This document shows positions 1-9,497 of a stretch of 64,000 nucleotides of DNA, piece by piece. This DNA is from Pelagibacterales bacterium SAG-MED48 (GTDB lineage Bacteria; Pseudomonadota; Alphaproteobacteria; Pelagibacterales; Pelagibacteraceae), in assembly GCA_014653375.1 (NCBI GenBank), contig JACWEP010000002.1, forward strand, positions 40,275 through 104,274, in the 5' to 3' direction. Position numbers and translations under genes: made by a program. Positions within the stretch are counted from its first letter, which is position 1; the number at the start of each line of letters is the position of its first letter. Below the pieces are notes generated by a model. It was not told the origin of the DNA and did not search any database. It worked only from the letters and a program-made list of their open reading frames with translations.

Positions 1-1
1 G

Positions 2-49
2 TTTAAAATATTTGAATGGGTTTCAACTAAATTTACAAATAAAAAATAA
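2..49 (+). CDS. possible 3' end of a gene entering from the left
   Basis: One forward frame is open from the window edge and ends at a TAA at 47-49, giving a basic, aromatic tail (FKIFEWVSTKFTNKK). It would be convergent with the flippase gene on the other strand, whose stop lies 5 bp away, matching the tight packing elsewhere. Sixteen codons are too few to identify a family, and chance is a real alternative. Confidence 0.25.
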   Translation, partial: FKIFEWVSTKFTNKK

Positions 50-53
50 ATTA

Positions 54-1373
54 TTATTTTTTAATGTAGTTATATGTATTTTTAAGAGAAAAAAGAGCAA
101 CAAAAAATACACAGATAGACGATGATAAAGATAAAATAAATAATGTTTCAAATTTAAAACCTATTTGATACATAAAGTAACCCATCAAACATGCACATGT
201 GTGAAAAAAAAAAGAGCTTACAGCTAAAAAATGAGCTTTGTTAAACGACTTTAGAATGGAAATCATTGATATACCAATAGAGACAAAAAAGCAGTCAAAA
301 ATAATTAAAAAAATAAAAAAATTTTTTAACAATATTTCATACTCGTAGTTAGTCCATAAATTATATATTTTTTTTCCAATTAGTGAGGAGAAAATTAAAA
401 AAAATATTAAAAAAATAAACGTGAATATATTTTGACGAATAAAAATTTTTTTAAGTAAGGATGTTTTTTTTTCGTAATAAAGTTTTAAATAATCAAACTG
501 CAAAATTTCAATTACTACTTCAAAAAATCTTTTTGGAAAAAAATAAAACATAGTTTTCAAAGTTGTAAAGAAACTAACCATTCTAAAATCAAAAAAAAGA
601 CCAATAATTATAGGCATTAGACTATTTTTTATTAATTCATCAAAATTAATAAAAATATATTGTGTACTTTTTTTTGATATAAAAAATATTTGATTTAAAT
701 TTATATCTTTATAATTAAATCTAATTTCTGAATTTTTTATCCCAAGATAAATATAAATTATAATTTTTAACAAACTAATTAAAAAATATACAATAAATAA
801 AATAGTTAATAAGTTGGTAAAAAGTCCAACCACTAACATTGATATTTTTAATGTTGTTTCAAAAATAATATCCATATATTTTTGTATATAAAATTTTCCA
901 TAATAACTTATTTTTGTTGAGTATATTGTTTCAAAAATTTTTATAAAATTTGATGCAAAGACTAAATATAAAATAAAATTTATATCTTTTTGACTTACAA
1001 AGTTTTCTAATTTATTAAAATTAAAATACTTAATAAATAATAATGAAACTAAAAAATAAATAACATAACTAATTAATGTTATAAATATAAAATTTGAATA
1101 TAAGGAATTTAAGTAAGTTTTTTTTTTTTTAATTTTCGCTTGAATCATCTCTTGCCTTGATCCAGTTGCAAAATTTAAAACTAATATGCTTAGAAATGAA
1201 GGTATAGACAACAGATATATAATAATACCAAATGTATTTACATCCCATATGAAAATCATAGCTGGTGGGAAAATTATTTGAATAATAAAATTACAAAAAA
1301 ATTGTCCATAATATGAAATTGAATTATGCTTAAATTTTTTATTTCGCAGAAAATATTTAGTAATACTGTTCAT
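54..1373 (-). CDS. Wzx-like polysaccharide flippase (MOP superfamily membrane protein)
   Basis: The 439-residue product is almost entirely hydrophobic, with about twelve membrane segments separated by short lysine-rich loops, the size and layout of O-antigen/polysaccharide flippases. Such proteins move lipid-linked glycan units across the inner membrane. No short catalytic motif exists for the family, so the call rests on topology, length and neighbours: methyltransferases, a UDP-sugar dehydrogenase and a WecG-type glycosyltransferase follow within 8 kb. It is divergent from the GMC oxidoreductase gene across an 80-bp gap that must hold both promoters. A different multi-pass exporter of the same superfamily is the main alternative. 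Codon use is extremely A/T-biased, as throughout this island. Confidence 0.7.
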   Translation of the reverse strand: MNSITKYFLRNKKFKHNSISYYGQFFCNFIIQIIFPPAMIFIWDVNTFGIIIYLLSIPSFLSILVLNFATGSRQEMIQAKIKKKKTYLNSLYSNFIFITLISYVIYFLVSLLFIKYFNFNKLENFVSQKDINFILYLVFASNFIKIFETIYSTKISYYGKFYIQKYMDIIFETTLKISMLVVGLFTNLLTILFIVYFLISLLKIIIYIYLGIKNSEIRFNYKDINLNQIFFISKKSTQYIFINFDELIKNSLMPIIIGLFFDFRMVSFFTTLKTMFYFFPKRFFEVVIEILQFDYLKLYYEKKTSLLKKIFIRQNIFTFIFLIFFLIFSSLIGKKIYNLWTNYEYEILLKNFFIFLIIFDCFFVSIGISMISILKSFNKAHFLAVSSFFFHTCACLMGYFMYQIGFKFETLFILSLSSSICVFFVALFSLKNTYNYIKK

Positions 1374-1453
1374 ATTAAGATATTATAAGTCTCACATAAT
1401 TTTTTAATTTTATAAAATCAAATGGCAACAATATTTATATTAAATTTAACTTT

Positions 1454-3064
1454 ATGACACATGAAATTAAAAAAATTTATGATAACGATCAAAATCAGCT
1501 TTATGACGTATGTATAATTGGTAGTGGAATGTGTGGGCAAATAATAGCAAATGAGTTAAGAAAAAAAAAAAAGAAAATAATTATTGTAGAAAGTGGTAAA
1601 TATGATTTTGATAGAAATATTCAAACTTTAGACATTTTTAATTCACAAGGTTTATCTTTTAATACAGATTCAAACCAAAGTTATAATAATGAATTAGTAA
1701 GACAATTTGGTGGATCTGCAAATCATTGGGGAAACCAAATTATGTTTTTCAATAAAATTGATCTTTTAGATCGCCCATGGATTTATGGTAATTTAAAGTG
1801 GCACTTATCACCGCAAGAACTTGAGCAATATTATATAAAGATTTTAAAAATTTTATATAAAAAAACATTCTGTGATAATGTGACTTTTGATGATGAAATA
1901 AATTTAAAATATCTATCTTCATTTGATAAACAATTTACAACTAATAATGACTTTATTTTTCCTTACAGTTATCATCCTGAAAATATTGAAAAATTTAATT
2001 TAAAAAGTAAATTTTCAAAAGAATTATTTAAAGATAAAAATATAACAATATTGATTAATTCTACTGTTACAAAATTAAATTTTAAACAATTTGATTACAG
2101 TATAGAGTCAATAGATGTTAGATCAAAAAAAGAAAAAAAGAAAATTAAATCAAAAATATTTATTTTATGTGCAGGAGCAATGGAAAATGCTCGTATATTA
2201 ATGAATAATTCTATAAAAAATTCTGTACTTAAAAATCATTCACTAGGACATTATTTTATGGAACACCCTAGAATAAATATTGGTTATTTTGACCTGAAAA
2301 AAAAAATACCTTTATCAAGTATGTTGGGTATAAAATCCAAATCAATTAATTTTAGACAAGCTTTAAGATTTAATGAGATATTTCAATCTAAACATGGAAT
2401 TTTAAATTCACATATAAATATATCACCAATTTTTGAGAAACAGGAAACTGAATTTTTTATTAAATTTCTAAAAAAAATAAAATCTTTGATCTCTTTAAAA
2501 AAGTTATGCTTGCCATATGTTGAAAACTTTAAAATAAAACAATTCGTAGATCAATTATACTTTATTCCTCATAGGGTCTCTAACAAATATCTAAACTATT
2601 TAATGAGCAAATATTTTTTATTTTCTAAACACTATTTTTCTTTTGAAAAATTAAGTGTAGATTATCATGGAGAACAAGCACCTAATTATAATAGTAAAAT
2701 TTATTTAAATAATTCGAAAGATATTTTTGATCAATATTCTTTAAATGTAGATTGGCAGTTAAATGAATTTGACTATAGAACAATTAAAAAATTTTCAGAT
2801 TATTTTAAAAGTATGGATAATGAGATTTTTGAATTTAAAATAAATAAAGATATTAAAATAGTAAATCAGAAACATAGAATGGGAACAACTAGAATGGGCG
2901 ATACAAAAAAAGATGGTGTTGTTGATATGAATTGTAAAGTTTTTGATGTTAAAAACCTATATATATCTGGAGGATCTGTTTTTAAAACTAGTAGTAGTTC
3001 AAATCCAGGAATAACTATAATGGCAATGGCTTTACGATTAGCAGAGTATTTGAATAAATCGTGA
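1454..3064 (+). CDS. GMC-family FAD-dependent oxidoreductase
   Basis: The 536-residue protein opens with an ADP-binding Rossmann motif, IIGSGMCG at residues 21-28, with the ribose-binding acid E46 at the end of the second strand. A GMC-type substrate segment (GGSANHWG) follows, and the C-terminal domain contains HRMGTTRMG and ends in SSSSNPGITIMAMALRLAEY, the usual GMC_oxred_C signature carrying the active-site His and Asn region. The family oxidises alcohol groups of sugars, sterols or other small molecules using FAD. Its stop overlaps the GTG start of the next gene by 4 bp, so the two are almost certainly co-translated. In a glycan island it probably oxidises a sugar or lipid-linked intermediate; the substrate cannot be read from sequence. 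Confidence 0.8.
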   Translation: MTHEIKKIYDNDQNQLYDVCIIGSGMCGQIIANELRKKKKKIIIVESGKYDFDRNIQTLDIFNSQGLSFNTDSNQSYNNELVRQFGGSANHWGNQIMFFNKIDLLDRPWIYGNLKWHLSPQELEQYYIKILKILYKKTFCDNVTFDDEINLKYLSSFDKQFTTNNDFIFPYSYHPENIEKFNLKSKFSKELFKDKNITILINSTVTKLNFKQFDYSIESIDVRSKKEKKKIKSKIFILCAGAMENARILMNNSIKNSVLKNHSLGHYFMEHPRINIGYFDLKKKIPLSSMLGIKSKSINFRQALRFNEIFQSKHGILNSHINISPIFEKQETEFFIKFLKKIKSLISLKKLCLPYVENFKIKQFVDQLYFIPHRVSNKYLNYLMSKYFLFSKHYFSFEKLSVDYHGEQAPNYNSKIYLNNSKDIFDQYSLNVDWQLNEFDYRTIKKFSDYFKSMDNEIFEFKINKDIKIVNQKHRMGTTRMGDTKKDGVVDMNCKVFDVKNLYISGGSVFKTSSSSNPGITIMAMALRLAEYLNKS

Positions 3065-4077
3065 AAAATTCATTAATCATAGGATTTGGTAAAAGAGTCA
3101 AAACAACTGTTTTTCCCGCATTAAAAATCATTAATGATGGAGATCTTTATATTCATACAAGAAATTTTGAAAAAATAAATTTAATTAAAAATGAGTATGA
3201 TTTTGTACCAGTAAAAAAAATAGACGATGATTTATTATCTAAAATATCTAGGATTTTTGTATGCACACCTAATATTTTTTTTGATGATATATTAAATAAT
3301 ATCTCAAAATTAAACACTAAAAATATTGATCTGTATATTGACACTCCTATTTTACCAAAAATATCAAATTTAAACCTTATTAAATATAGATTTAGATTTA
3401 AAAATATTTTTGTATCAGAAGATTATTATTTTAATCCAATTAACAAAATAGTAAAAAATATTATTAGTGAATATAAGTTAGGGCCAATCAAAAGTATAGA
3501 ATATATTAATGATGGGTATGGATACCATTCCATGGCTCAATCACGTTACTTATTAGGTGAATTTAACATTATTTTTGGTATTAAAAATAAAAATTTCTAT
3601 AAATTTAATTTTATTAAAAATAAAATTAAGATTTCAGGAAATAAAATTGATGAAGGTTATACTGTTATCGAAACTAAAGAGAATAAAATATATATTAATC
3701 ATAGAAGCAAAATTTTAGATATGAAACTCAATTATATTTATAAAGAAGGAGTGATTTATGGATATGCCTTAAATGATAAAGAAATTCATATTTCTAAAGA
3801 AATTAAAAATGATTTTAAAAATTTAATTAGTATCTGTAAAAAATATAAAATTTATAAAAGAATCTTTCAGGAACAATTAATATCTTTTGTGAATTTAATT
3901 AAACAAAGTGAAAAGCTAAACGGTGATAAATATTATTTAGATGATGGAATTAAAGACTCATTTATAATTGCAACTACTAATAAAATTAAAATATACCTTG
4001 ATCTTTCTCATAACAATAATTTAGTTCTATTAACTATATTTAAAAATTTATATTTAACATTGTTTAAAAAAAAATAA
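3061..4077 (+). CDS. Gfo/Idh/MocA-like NAD(P)-dependent oxidoreductase, divergent
   Basis: The 338-residue protein begins with a Rossmann-like strand and loop (LIIGFGKR, residues 5-12), then alternates strands and helices with an IFVCTPN motif in the place where Gfo/Idh proteins have the nucleotide-proximal V-x-T/V-P segment. A lower-complexity second domain fits the sugar-binding half. The GTG start at 3061 overlaps the preceding GMC gene by 4 bp (GTGA), which fixes both the start and the coupling. The classic EKP motif is not clear (DTPIL stands near its place), so catalysis may be altered. I infer that the pair performs consecutive oxidation/reduction on a glycan precursor. Confidence 0.6.
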   Translation: MKNSLIIGFGKRVKTTVFPALKIINDGDLYIHTRNFEKINLIKNEYDFVPVKKIDDDLLSKISRIFVCTPNIFFDDILNNISKLNTKNIDLYIDTPILPKISNLNLIKYRFRFKNIFVSEDYYFNPINKIVKNIISEYKLGPIKSIEYINDGYGYHSMAQSRYLLGEFNIIFGIKNKNFYKFNFIKNKIKISGNKIDEGYTVIETKENKIYINHRSKILDMKLNYIYKEGVIYGYALNDKEIHISKEIKNDFKNLISICKKYKIYKRIFQEQLISFVNLIKQSEKLNGDKYYLDDGIKDSFIIATTNKIKIYLDLSHNNNLVLLTIFKNLYLTLFKKK

Positions 4078-4215
4078 AAAAAATAATTATTTCATTTACC
4101 TAAATAAATTATTTGTATTAGTTATAAATAGCAATTTACGTAAAAATTTATATTTTATTTATATCAACCTTTATTGTATTGCAAATGTTCTAAAAAATAC
4201 TAAGGTGAAAATCTT

Positions 4216-4935
4216 GTGAGTTTCAAACCATTCATAAATTTACCTGGAAAATTTAGCTCTAATGATGGAACTATAGATTTTTATTTGAGAGTTAGATCAT
4301 TTTTAGATAAAAATAAAATTGTTCTTGATTTAGGCGCGGGTTCTGGAAATTGGTATAATAATACAAAAGATAGTAAAATTTTAAAAGATATTCAATATAT
4401 TAAAAAAGATGTAAAAAAATTTTATGCAGCTGATATTGACAAAGCAGTTTTAAAAAACAAATCCTCGCATAAAAATATAATAATTAAAAATAACAAAATC
4501 CCAATTAAATCAAAATCCATAGACATAATTATTTCAGATTGGACTTTTGAGCATATTGAAAAAACAAATTTATTTTACAATGAAATAGATCGAGTTTTAA
4601 AAAAAAATGGGATTTTATGTTTTAGAACACCACATAAGTATAATTACTTTTCAATTATAAATTTATTAATAGAGGGTACAAAATTTAAGGATATATTGTT
4701 AAAAACTTCACAACCTGGTCGAAAAGAATATTTTAAGTCATTTTACAGATTGAATACTAAAAATAAGATAAAAAAAATATTTAAAAATTATGAAATAAAT
4801 TATTTTTTATTTAAACCTGATCCAGCATATTTTTTTGGATCAAAAATAATTTATAAATTTTTGTGTTTTATTCATTTAATTATGCCAAAATTTTTGGTTG
4901 GTATAATATTTTGTTTTATGAAAAAAAAAAATTAA
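4216..4935 (+). CDS. class I SAM-dependent methyltransferase
   Basis: The 239-residue protein carries motif I of SAM methyltransferases, VLDLGAGSGNW at residues 36-46, an acidic second strand (YAADID) and the post-I segment IDIIISDWTFEHIE typical of Methyltransf_11. The last 35 residues are hydrophobic and basic and may associate with the membrane. The start is GTG at 4216, after a 138-bp gap containing no clear gene. The gene stops 4 bp before the formyltransferase gene, suggesting an operon. The likely role is O- or N-methylation of a surface sugar or lipid carrier; the acceptor is unknown. Confidence 0.75.
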   Translation: MSFKPFINLPGKFSSNDGTIDFYLRVRSFLDKNKIVLDLGAGSGNWYNNTKDSKILKDIQYIKKDVKKFYAADIDKAVLKNKSSHKNIIIKNNKIPIKSKSIDIIISDWTFEHIEKTNLFYNEIDRVLKKNGILCFRTPHKYNYFSIINLLIEGTKFKDILLKTSQPGRKEYFKSFYRLNTKNKIKKIFKNYEINYFLFKPDPAYFFGSKIIYKFLCFIHLIMPKFLVGIIFCFMKKKN

Positions 4936-4939
4936 GAAA

Positions 4940-6580
4940 ATGGAAAAATTGAAAATAGGTCTTTTAATTGATGACTTAAATTTGGATAATTTTAATAGTG
5001 AAATAGTAAGTACAATAAAAAAAAATGATTCCTATAAAATATCCTTAATTATTATTAATAAGAAAATATCAAAAAAAAAAAAAATTATTTCAATATTTAA
5101 AAAATATTCGATTTTAAGAATTTTTGAAAAAATGATGATTAAATTTATTTTTTTATTTGAAGAAAAAATAATTAACAATTTTTTTGAAAAATATGAATTT
5201 ACCAAAATAGATTTGAATAAAATAGATTGTGATAAAATTAATGTAAATCAGATAATATCGAATAATGGTTTCTTTTATGAATACAGTGATAAAGATTTAA
5301 AAATAATAAACAATCATAAACTTGATGTGATTATACGAATGGGTGCCGGGATTCTTAAAGGAAAAATTTTAGAAATAAATAAATATGGAGTTATATCTTA
5401 TCATCATGGTGATAATAATTTCTTTAGAGGTGGTCCACCAGGTTTCTGGGAAGTGTATTTTAAAAAACCATCAACAGGATTTGTAATTCAAAGACTAAAT
5501 AATAATTTGGATGGTGGTGAGATACTTTTCAAAGGTAGTATGCCCACAAAGCATTTTTATTTTCAAAATCAAAGTTTTATATTTAAACAAAGTGCTAAAT
5601 ATATTTCTAATGTTTTGGAAAGAATCCACACAAAACAGGAGAGAATTATAGATAATAAAATTTACTACAACAGAATTTTTAAAGATCCAAATTTAATACA
5701 AATTGCAAATTATATAATCAAAATATATTCCTTAATATTTTTTAAATTTATGAGAAAAATTTTTCTTAAAAAAGATAATTGGAATATTGCTTTTAAGAAA
5801 GGTAAGTTTAATGAATTTAGATTAGAACAATTTAAAATTATTAATAGTGATAAAGGTTTTTTGGCTGACCCTTTTTTGTTTAAAAAAAACAATATTAATT
5901 ATATTTTTGCTGAAGAATATTCGTATAAAAAAAAAAGAGGAGTTATTTCATGCTTCAAATTAACTGAAAATAAAGCTGTTTCTCTTGGTACAGTACTAGA
6001 GGAGAGTTTTCATTTGTCTTTTCCATATATTTTTAAGTTTGAAAATGAAATTTTAATGTGCCCTGAGACTTTTGAAAAAAAGGAAATTAGATTATATAAG
6101 TGTGTAGAATTTCCAAAAAAATGGGAATTTAAAAAAACTTTGCTAAAAAATATATCAGCAACAGACACATTAATTTTTTATAAAAATGATTTATGGTGGA
6201 TGTTAACTAATGCTGATCAAAATGAAATTGATTATACTTCTGAACTCTCTATTTTTTATTCTAAAGATGGGCCCTTAACTGATAATTGGATTAGCCATAA
6301 ATTAAATCCTATTTATGTTAATCCTCTTAAAGCAAGAAATGGCGGTATAATTTATGATGACCGAAATATATATAGAGTAAATCAAAAAATTGGGTTCAAT
6401 CAATATGGTAAATCATTTGGTATAAATAGGATATTGAATATTGATGAAAATTCGTATGAAGAAGAGACTTTTTCTAATGTTAAGCCAAATTTTTTTAAAA
6501 ATATTCATGGAACCCACCACATGAATAATAATGAGGATTATACCGTTTTTGACTTTTTTAAAAGAAAATATTTGTTTTAA
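4940..6580 (+). CDS. formyltransferase domain fused to a five-bladed-propeller-like domain
   Basis: Residues 1 to about 260 resemble the formyltransferase fold: ISYHHGD followed by FRGGPPGFWEV (about 151-171) and LDGGEIL match the N-x-H and LDTGDIL regions of methionyl-tRNA and sugar formyltransferases, but Ser replaces the usual catalytic Asn and Glu replaces Asp. After a basic linker, residues from about 280 carry LADPFLF, FAEEY, LSFPYIF, CPETF and a DTLIFYKNDLWWM block, the repeating signature of the propeller domain found in GINT1-like glycosyltransferases and GH32/43-type proteins. Formyl transfer to an amino sugar from formyl-THF is the family role. Both halves are found in polysaccharide loci. 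The altered residues mean the donor or chemistry may differ. Confidence 0.65.
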   Translation: MEKLKIGLLIDDLNLDNFNSEIVSTIKKNDSYKISLIIINKKISKKKKIISIFKKYSILRIFEKMMIKFIFLFEEKIINNFFEKYEFTKIDLNKIDCDKINVNQIISNNGFFYEYSDKDLKIINNHKLDVIIRMGAGILKGKILEINKYGVISYHHGDNNFFRGGPPGFWEVYFKKPSTGFVIQRLNNNLDGGEILFKGSMPTKHFYFQNQSFIFKQSAKYISNVLERIHTKQERIIDNKIYYNRIFKDPNLIQIANYIIKIYSLIFFKFMRKIFLKKDNWNIAFKKGKFNEFRLEQFKIINSDKGFLADPFLFKKNNINYIFAEEYSYKKKRGVISCFKLTENKAVSLGTVLEESFHLSFPYIFKFENEILMCPETFEKKEIRLYKCVEFPKKWEFKKTLLKNISATDTLIFYKNDLWWMLTNADQNEIDYTSELSIFYSKDGPLTDNWISHKLNPIYVNPLKARNGGIIYDDRNIYRVNQKIGFNQYGKSFGINRILNIDENSYEEETFSNVKPNFFKNIHGTHHMNNNEDYTVFDFFKRKYLF

Positions 6581-6625
6581 AAAAGAAATATAAAAAATAA
6601 GATATATTATAAATTTATTATTAGC

Positions 6626-7345
6626 GTGAAATTTTTAAAAATTATTATTAAAATTAAAAATCTTTTAAGAAGTAAGATATGGTTTATTGGATTAATAAAT
6701 AATATTGCAGCAAATATTGAACTAGAAAATCTTATAAAAGATATAAAATTTAATACAGTTCTAGATATTGGCTCAAATAAAGGTCAATTTATTTTGTTAT
6801 TAGAGAATTTTTTTAAAGATATTGAAATTTATTCTTTTGAACCAATTAAAGAAATACTTGAAAAACAAAAAAAATTTTTTATGTATAAAAAAAATATTCA
6901 TTTTTTTAATGTTGGTTTAGGTGAGGAAATTGAAAAAAAAAATTTTTATATAACAAAAAGAAAAGATAGCTCATCTTTTTTAAAATCAAATAATTGTATA
7001 AATTCTGATTATCAAATAAACGATAATAGAGAAATACAAATAGAAACACTAGATAATCTGTTGTTAAATCAAAATTTAAAATCTCCTATTTTAGCTAAAA
7101 TAGATGTTCAGGGTTACGAATTAAAAGTATTAAAAGGTGCAGATATTTTGTTAAAAAAAATTAAATATCTAATTGTTGAGGTTTCCGAGGATCAATTATA
7201 TATAAATCAACCCATTTCTACGGAAATAATAAATTTTCTAAAAGAGAGAAATTTTATAGTCTTAAAGGAGAATTTACCCACTAAAATTAGGAATTCTAAT
7301 TCAATTCAGAAAGATATTCTTTTTTTAAATCAATTAATTGATTAA
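6626..7345 (+). CDS. FkbM-family methyltransferase
   Basis: The 239-residue protein has motif I as VLDIGSNKGQF, an acidic strand ending in SFEPI, and the diagnostic FkbM block IDVQGYELKVLKGAD followed by YLIVEVS. FkbM proteins O-methylate sugars and polyketides with SAM. The GTG at 6626 is chosen because it lies directly before a basic amphipathic N-terminus and gives the family length. The gene sits between the formyltransferase fusion and the UDP-sugar dehydrogenase in the same orientation, consistent with decoration of the same surface glycan. Confidence 0.8.
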   Translation: MKFLKIIIKIKNLLRSKIWFIGLINNIAANIELENLIKDIKFNTVLDIGSNKGQFILLLENFFKDIEIYSFEPIKEILEKQKKFFMYKKNIHFFNVGLGEEIEKKNFYITKRKDSSSFLKSNNCINSDYQINDNREIQIETLDNLLLNQNLKSPILAKIDVQGYELKVLKGADILLKKIKYLIVEVSEDQLYINQPISTEIINFLKERNFIVLKENLPTKIRNSNSIQKDILFLNQLID

Positions 7346-7423
7346 TACATGTAAATAATAAACTAATTTATAGGTTACTTTTATTAAATAATAGTTATAA
7401 AAATATTACTTATTTTAAGTTTT

Positions 7424-8737
7424 ATGTATGTAAAGAACTTTGAAAAAAATTTACTTGAAAAAATCAAAAAAAGAAAATTATCTGTTGGTATAATTGGTTT
7501 AGGATATGTTGGTTTACCACTTACGATATTATTATCAAAATATATTTATAAATTATATGGATTTGATAATGATAAAAATAAAATAAAAAAACTAAAAAAA
7601 AATATAAGTTATCTTGATAGAATTGATAAAAGATTACTAAAAAGGATTAGTAAAAAAACTGTTTATAATCATGACTATTCTAATATTAAAAACTGTGATG
7701 TAATAATTTTTTGTGTACCAACACCTTTAAAAAACAACAAACCAGATTTATCATACTTAAAAGATTCAATTAAAGTTATTTTTGATAATTTAAAAAAGGG
7801 ACAAGTTCTTATTATTGAAAGCACAAGTTATCCCAGAACTACACGTGAAGAATTAGTTGATAAGTTAAAAAATGATTTTAAGATTGGTGAAGACATTTTC
7901 GTAGGTTTTTCACCAGAGAGAATTGATCCTGGTAATAATGAAAATAGTCTAGAAAAAATTCCAAAAATAGTTAGTGGATATTCAAATAAATGTAGAAATA
8001 TAATTTATCAATTTTATAAAATTGCATTTAAAAAAGTTATAAAAGCATCGAGTTTGGAAGCTGCAGAATTTTCTAAATTATTAGAAAACATATATAGATC
8101 AGTAAATATTGGTTTTATTAATGAAATGAAAATTGTAGCCAATAAGTTTGGTTTAGATATCTTTGATATTTTAAATTTAGCTGAAACAAAACCATATGGA
8201 TTTGTGAGATTCAATCCAGGACCAGGTATAGGCGGCCATTGTATTCCAATTGATCCAGAATTCTTATATTGGAAGGCAAAAAAAATTGGGATAAATGCTG
8301 AATTTATAAAATTATCTGCAAAAACTAATATAAAGATAATTTCTTATATTAGAAACCTAGTTTTAAAAAATTTAAATAAAAAAAAAATAAATTATAGTAA
8401 ATCAAAAATTTTGATATTAGGAATATCATATAAAAAGAATATCGATGACTTGAGAGAATCCTCTTCCTTAAAATTAATTAAACTTCTTAATAAAAATGGA
8501 ATAAAATCTATTTCAATTTGTGATCCATATATAAAAACAAATTATATAAAAACAAGAGAATTTAATTCAAAAATAAAAAATATAAAGTTAACTTCTAGCA
8601 ACTTATCTAAGTTTGATATTGTTATTTTAATGACTGATCATGATATTTTTAATTATAAAATTATAAAAAATAATTCAAAATTTATAATTGATTGTAGAGG
8701 GAAATTTAAAGTTAGTGATAAAATAATCAGGGGTTAA
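7424..8737 (+). CDS. nucleotide-sugar 6-dehydrogenase (UDP-HexNAc dehydrogenase type)
   Basis: The 437-residue protein has the NAD-binding GLGYVGLP motif at about residues 25-32, FCVPTPL, SPERIDPG, the central-helix lysine segment SKLLENIYRSVNI and the catalytic PGPGIGGHCIPIDP block with Cys273. These define the UDP-glucose/GDP-mannose dehydrogenase family, which oxidises the sugar C6 alcohol to a uronic acid in two NAD-dependent steps. The GGHCIPIDP form and length match WbpA/WecC/TviB-type enzymes acting on N-acetylhexosamines better than UDP-glucose dehydrogenases; the exact epimer cannot be told. The product would feed an acidic capsular or O-antigen repeat assembled by the neighbouring genes. 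Confidence 0.88.
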   Translation: MYVKNFEKNLLEKIKKRKLSVGIIGLGYVGLPLTILLSKYIYKLYGFDNDKNKIKKLKKNISYLDRIDKRLLKRISKKTVYNHDYSNIKNCDVIIFCVPTPLKNNKPDLSYLKDSIKVIFDNLKKGQVLIIESTSYPRTTREELVDKLKNDFKIGEDIFVGFSPERIDPGNNENSLEKIPKIVSGYSNKCRNIIYQFYKIAFKKVIKASSLEAAEFSKLLENIYRSVNIGFINEMKIVANKFGLDIFDILNLAETKPYGFVRFNPGPGIGGHCIPIDPEFLYWKAKKIGINAEFIKLSAKTNIKIISYIRNLVLKNLNKKKINYSKSKILILGISYKKNIDDLRESSSLKLIKLLNKNGIKSISICDPYIKTNYIKTREFNSKIKNIKLTSSNLSKFDIVILMTDHDIFNYKIIKNNSKFIIDCRGKFKVSDKIIRG

Positions 8738-8759
8738 TTCTTAAATAAATTTTATCAAA

Positions 8760-9497
8760 ATGATTAAAGAAATAATATTTAAAGGAATAAAATTTAAAAA
8801 TTATAACAATGATGAAATTACAAAAATATTAAAAAACAAAGGTTTATTTGTTCTGCCATCTGGCCCTGGTCTATCGAATGTTAATAATGATAAAATATAT
8901 TTAAAAGCATTACAAAAATCAGATCAAGTTTTATTAGATAGTGGTTATTTTGTATTATTATTAAGAATTATAAAAAATATTTCAGTTAATAAAACTTCTG
9001 GATATATATTCTTTAAATACTTATTAAGATATTTACAAAAAAAAAAATCAAAAAAAATTATTTCTATAGATCCAAACAAAAAATTATCAAAAAATAATAA
9101 TAATTTTCTTTTAAAGAGAGGATTAGATAAAAATAGGTTGATACATTATGTGGCACCAAATTATAATATATTAAAAATAAAAGACTTAAAATTAGTAAAA
9201 CTAATAAAAAAAACTAAACCGGATTATATAATAATTAATATTGGTGGAGGTGTTCAAGAAATTTTAGGTTACTACCTTAAAATAAAATTCAAAAATAGAT
9301 TAAGAATATTTTGTACTGGTGCTGCAATTTCATATTTTACAGGAGATCAAGCTCCTTTAAACAAATTTTTTGATAAATACTATTTAGGTTGGTTATTAAG
9401 AATTTTTTATAACCCTAAAGTTTTTCTTATTAGATATCTTAAAGCTTTTAAACTTATATCTATTGTTAAAAAAGCTAAGATAACTGTAAAATATTAA
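8760..9497 (+). CDS. WecG/TagA/CpsF-family glycosyltransferase
   Basis: The 245-residue product shows the family pattern: an N-terminal acceptor segment with LPSGPGLSNVNND, the donor-binding strand YIIINIGGGVQEILG, then IFCTGAAISYFTGDQA and a basic amphipathic C-terminal segment (WLLRIFYNPK) that docks to the membrane. Members transfer HexNAc or ManNAcA to undecaprenyl-linked acceptors. It starts 22 bp after the nucleotide-sugar dehydrogenase and is the last gene of the forward island run, so it plausibly uses that enzyme's uronic acid product. Confidence is high for the family and low for the sugar. Confidence 0.85.
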   Translation: MIKEIIFKGIKFKNYNNDEITKILKNKGLFVLPSGPGLSNVNNDKIYLKALQKSDQVLLDSGYFVLLLRIIKNISVNKTSGYIFFKYLLRYLQKKKSKKIISIDPNKKLSKNNNNFLLKRGLDKNRLIHYVAPNYNILKIKDLKLVKLIKKTKPDYIIINIGGGVQEILGYYLKIKFKNRLRIFCTGAAISYFTGDQAPLNKFFDKYYLGWLLRIFYNPKVFLIRYLKAFKLISIVKKAKITVKY

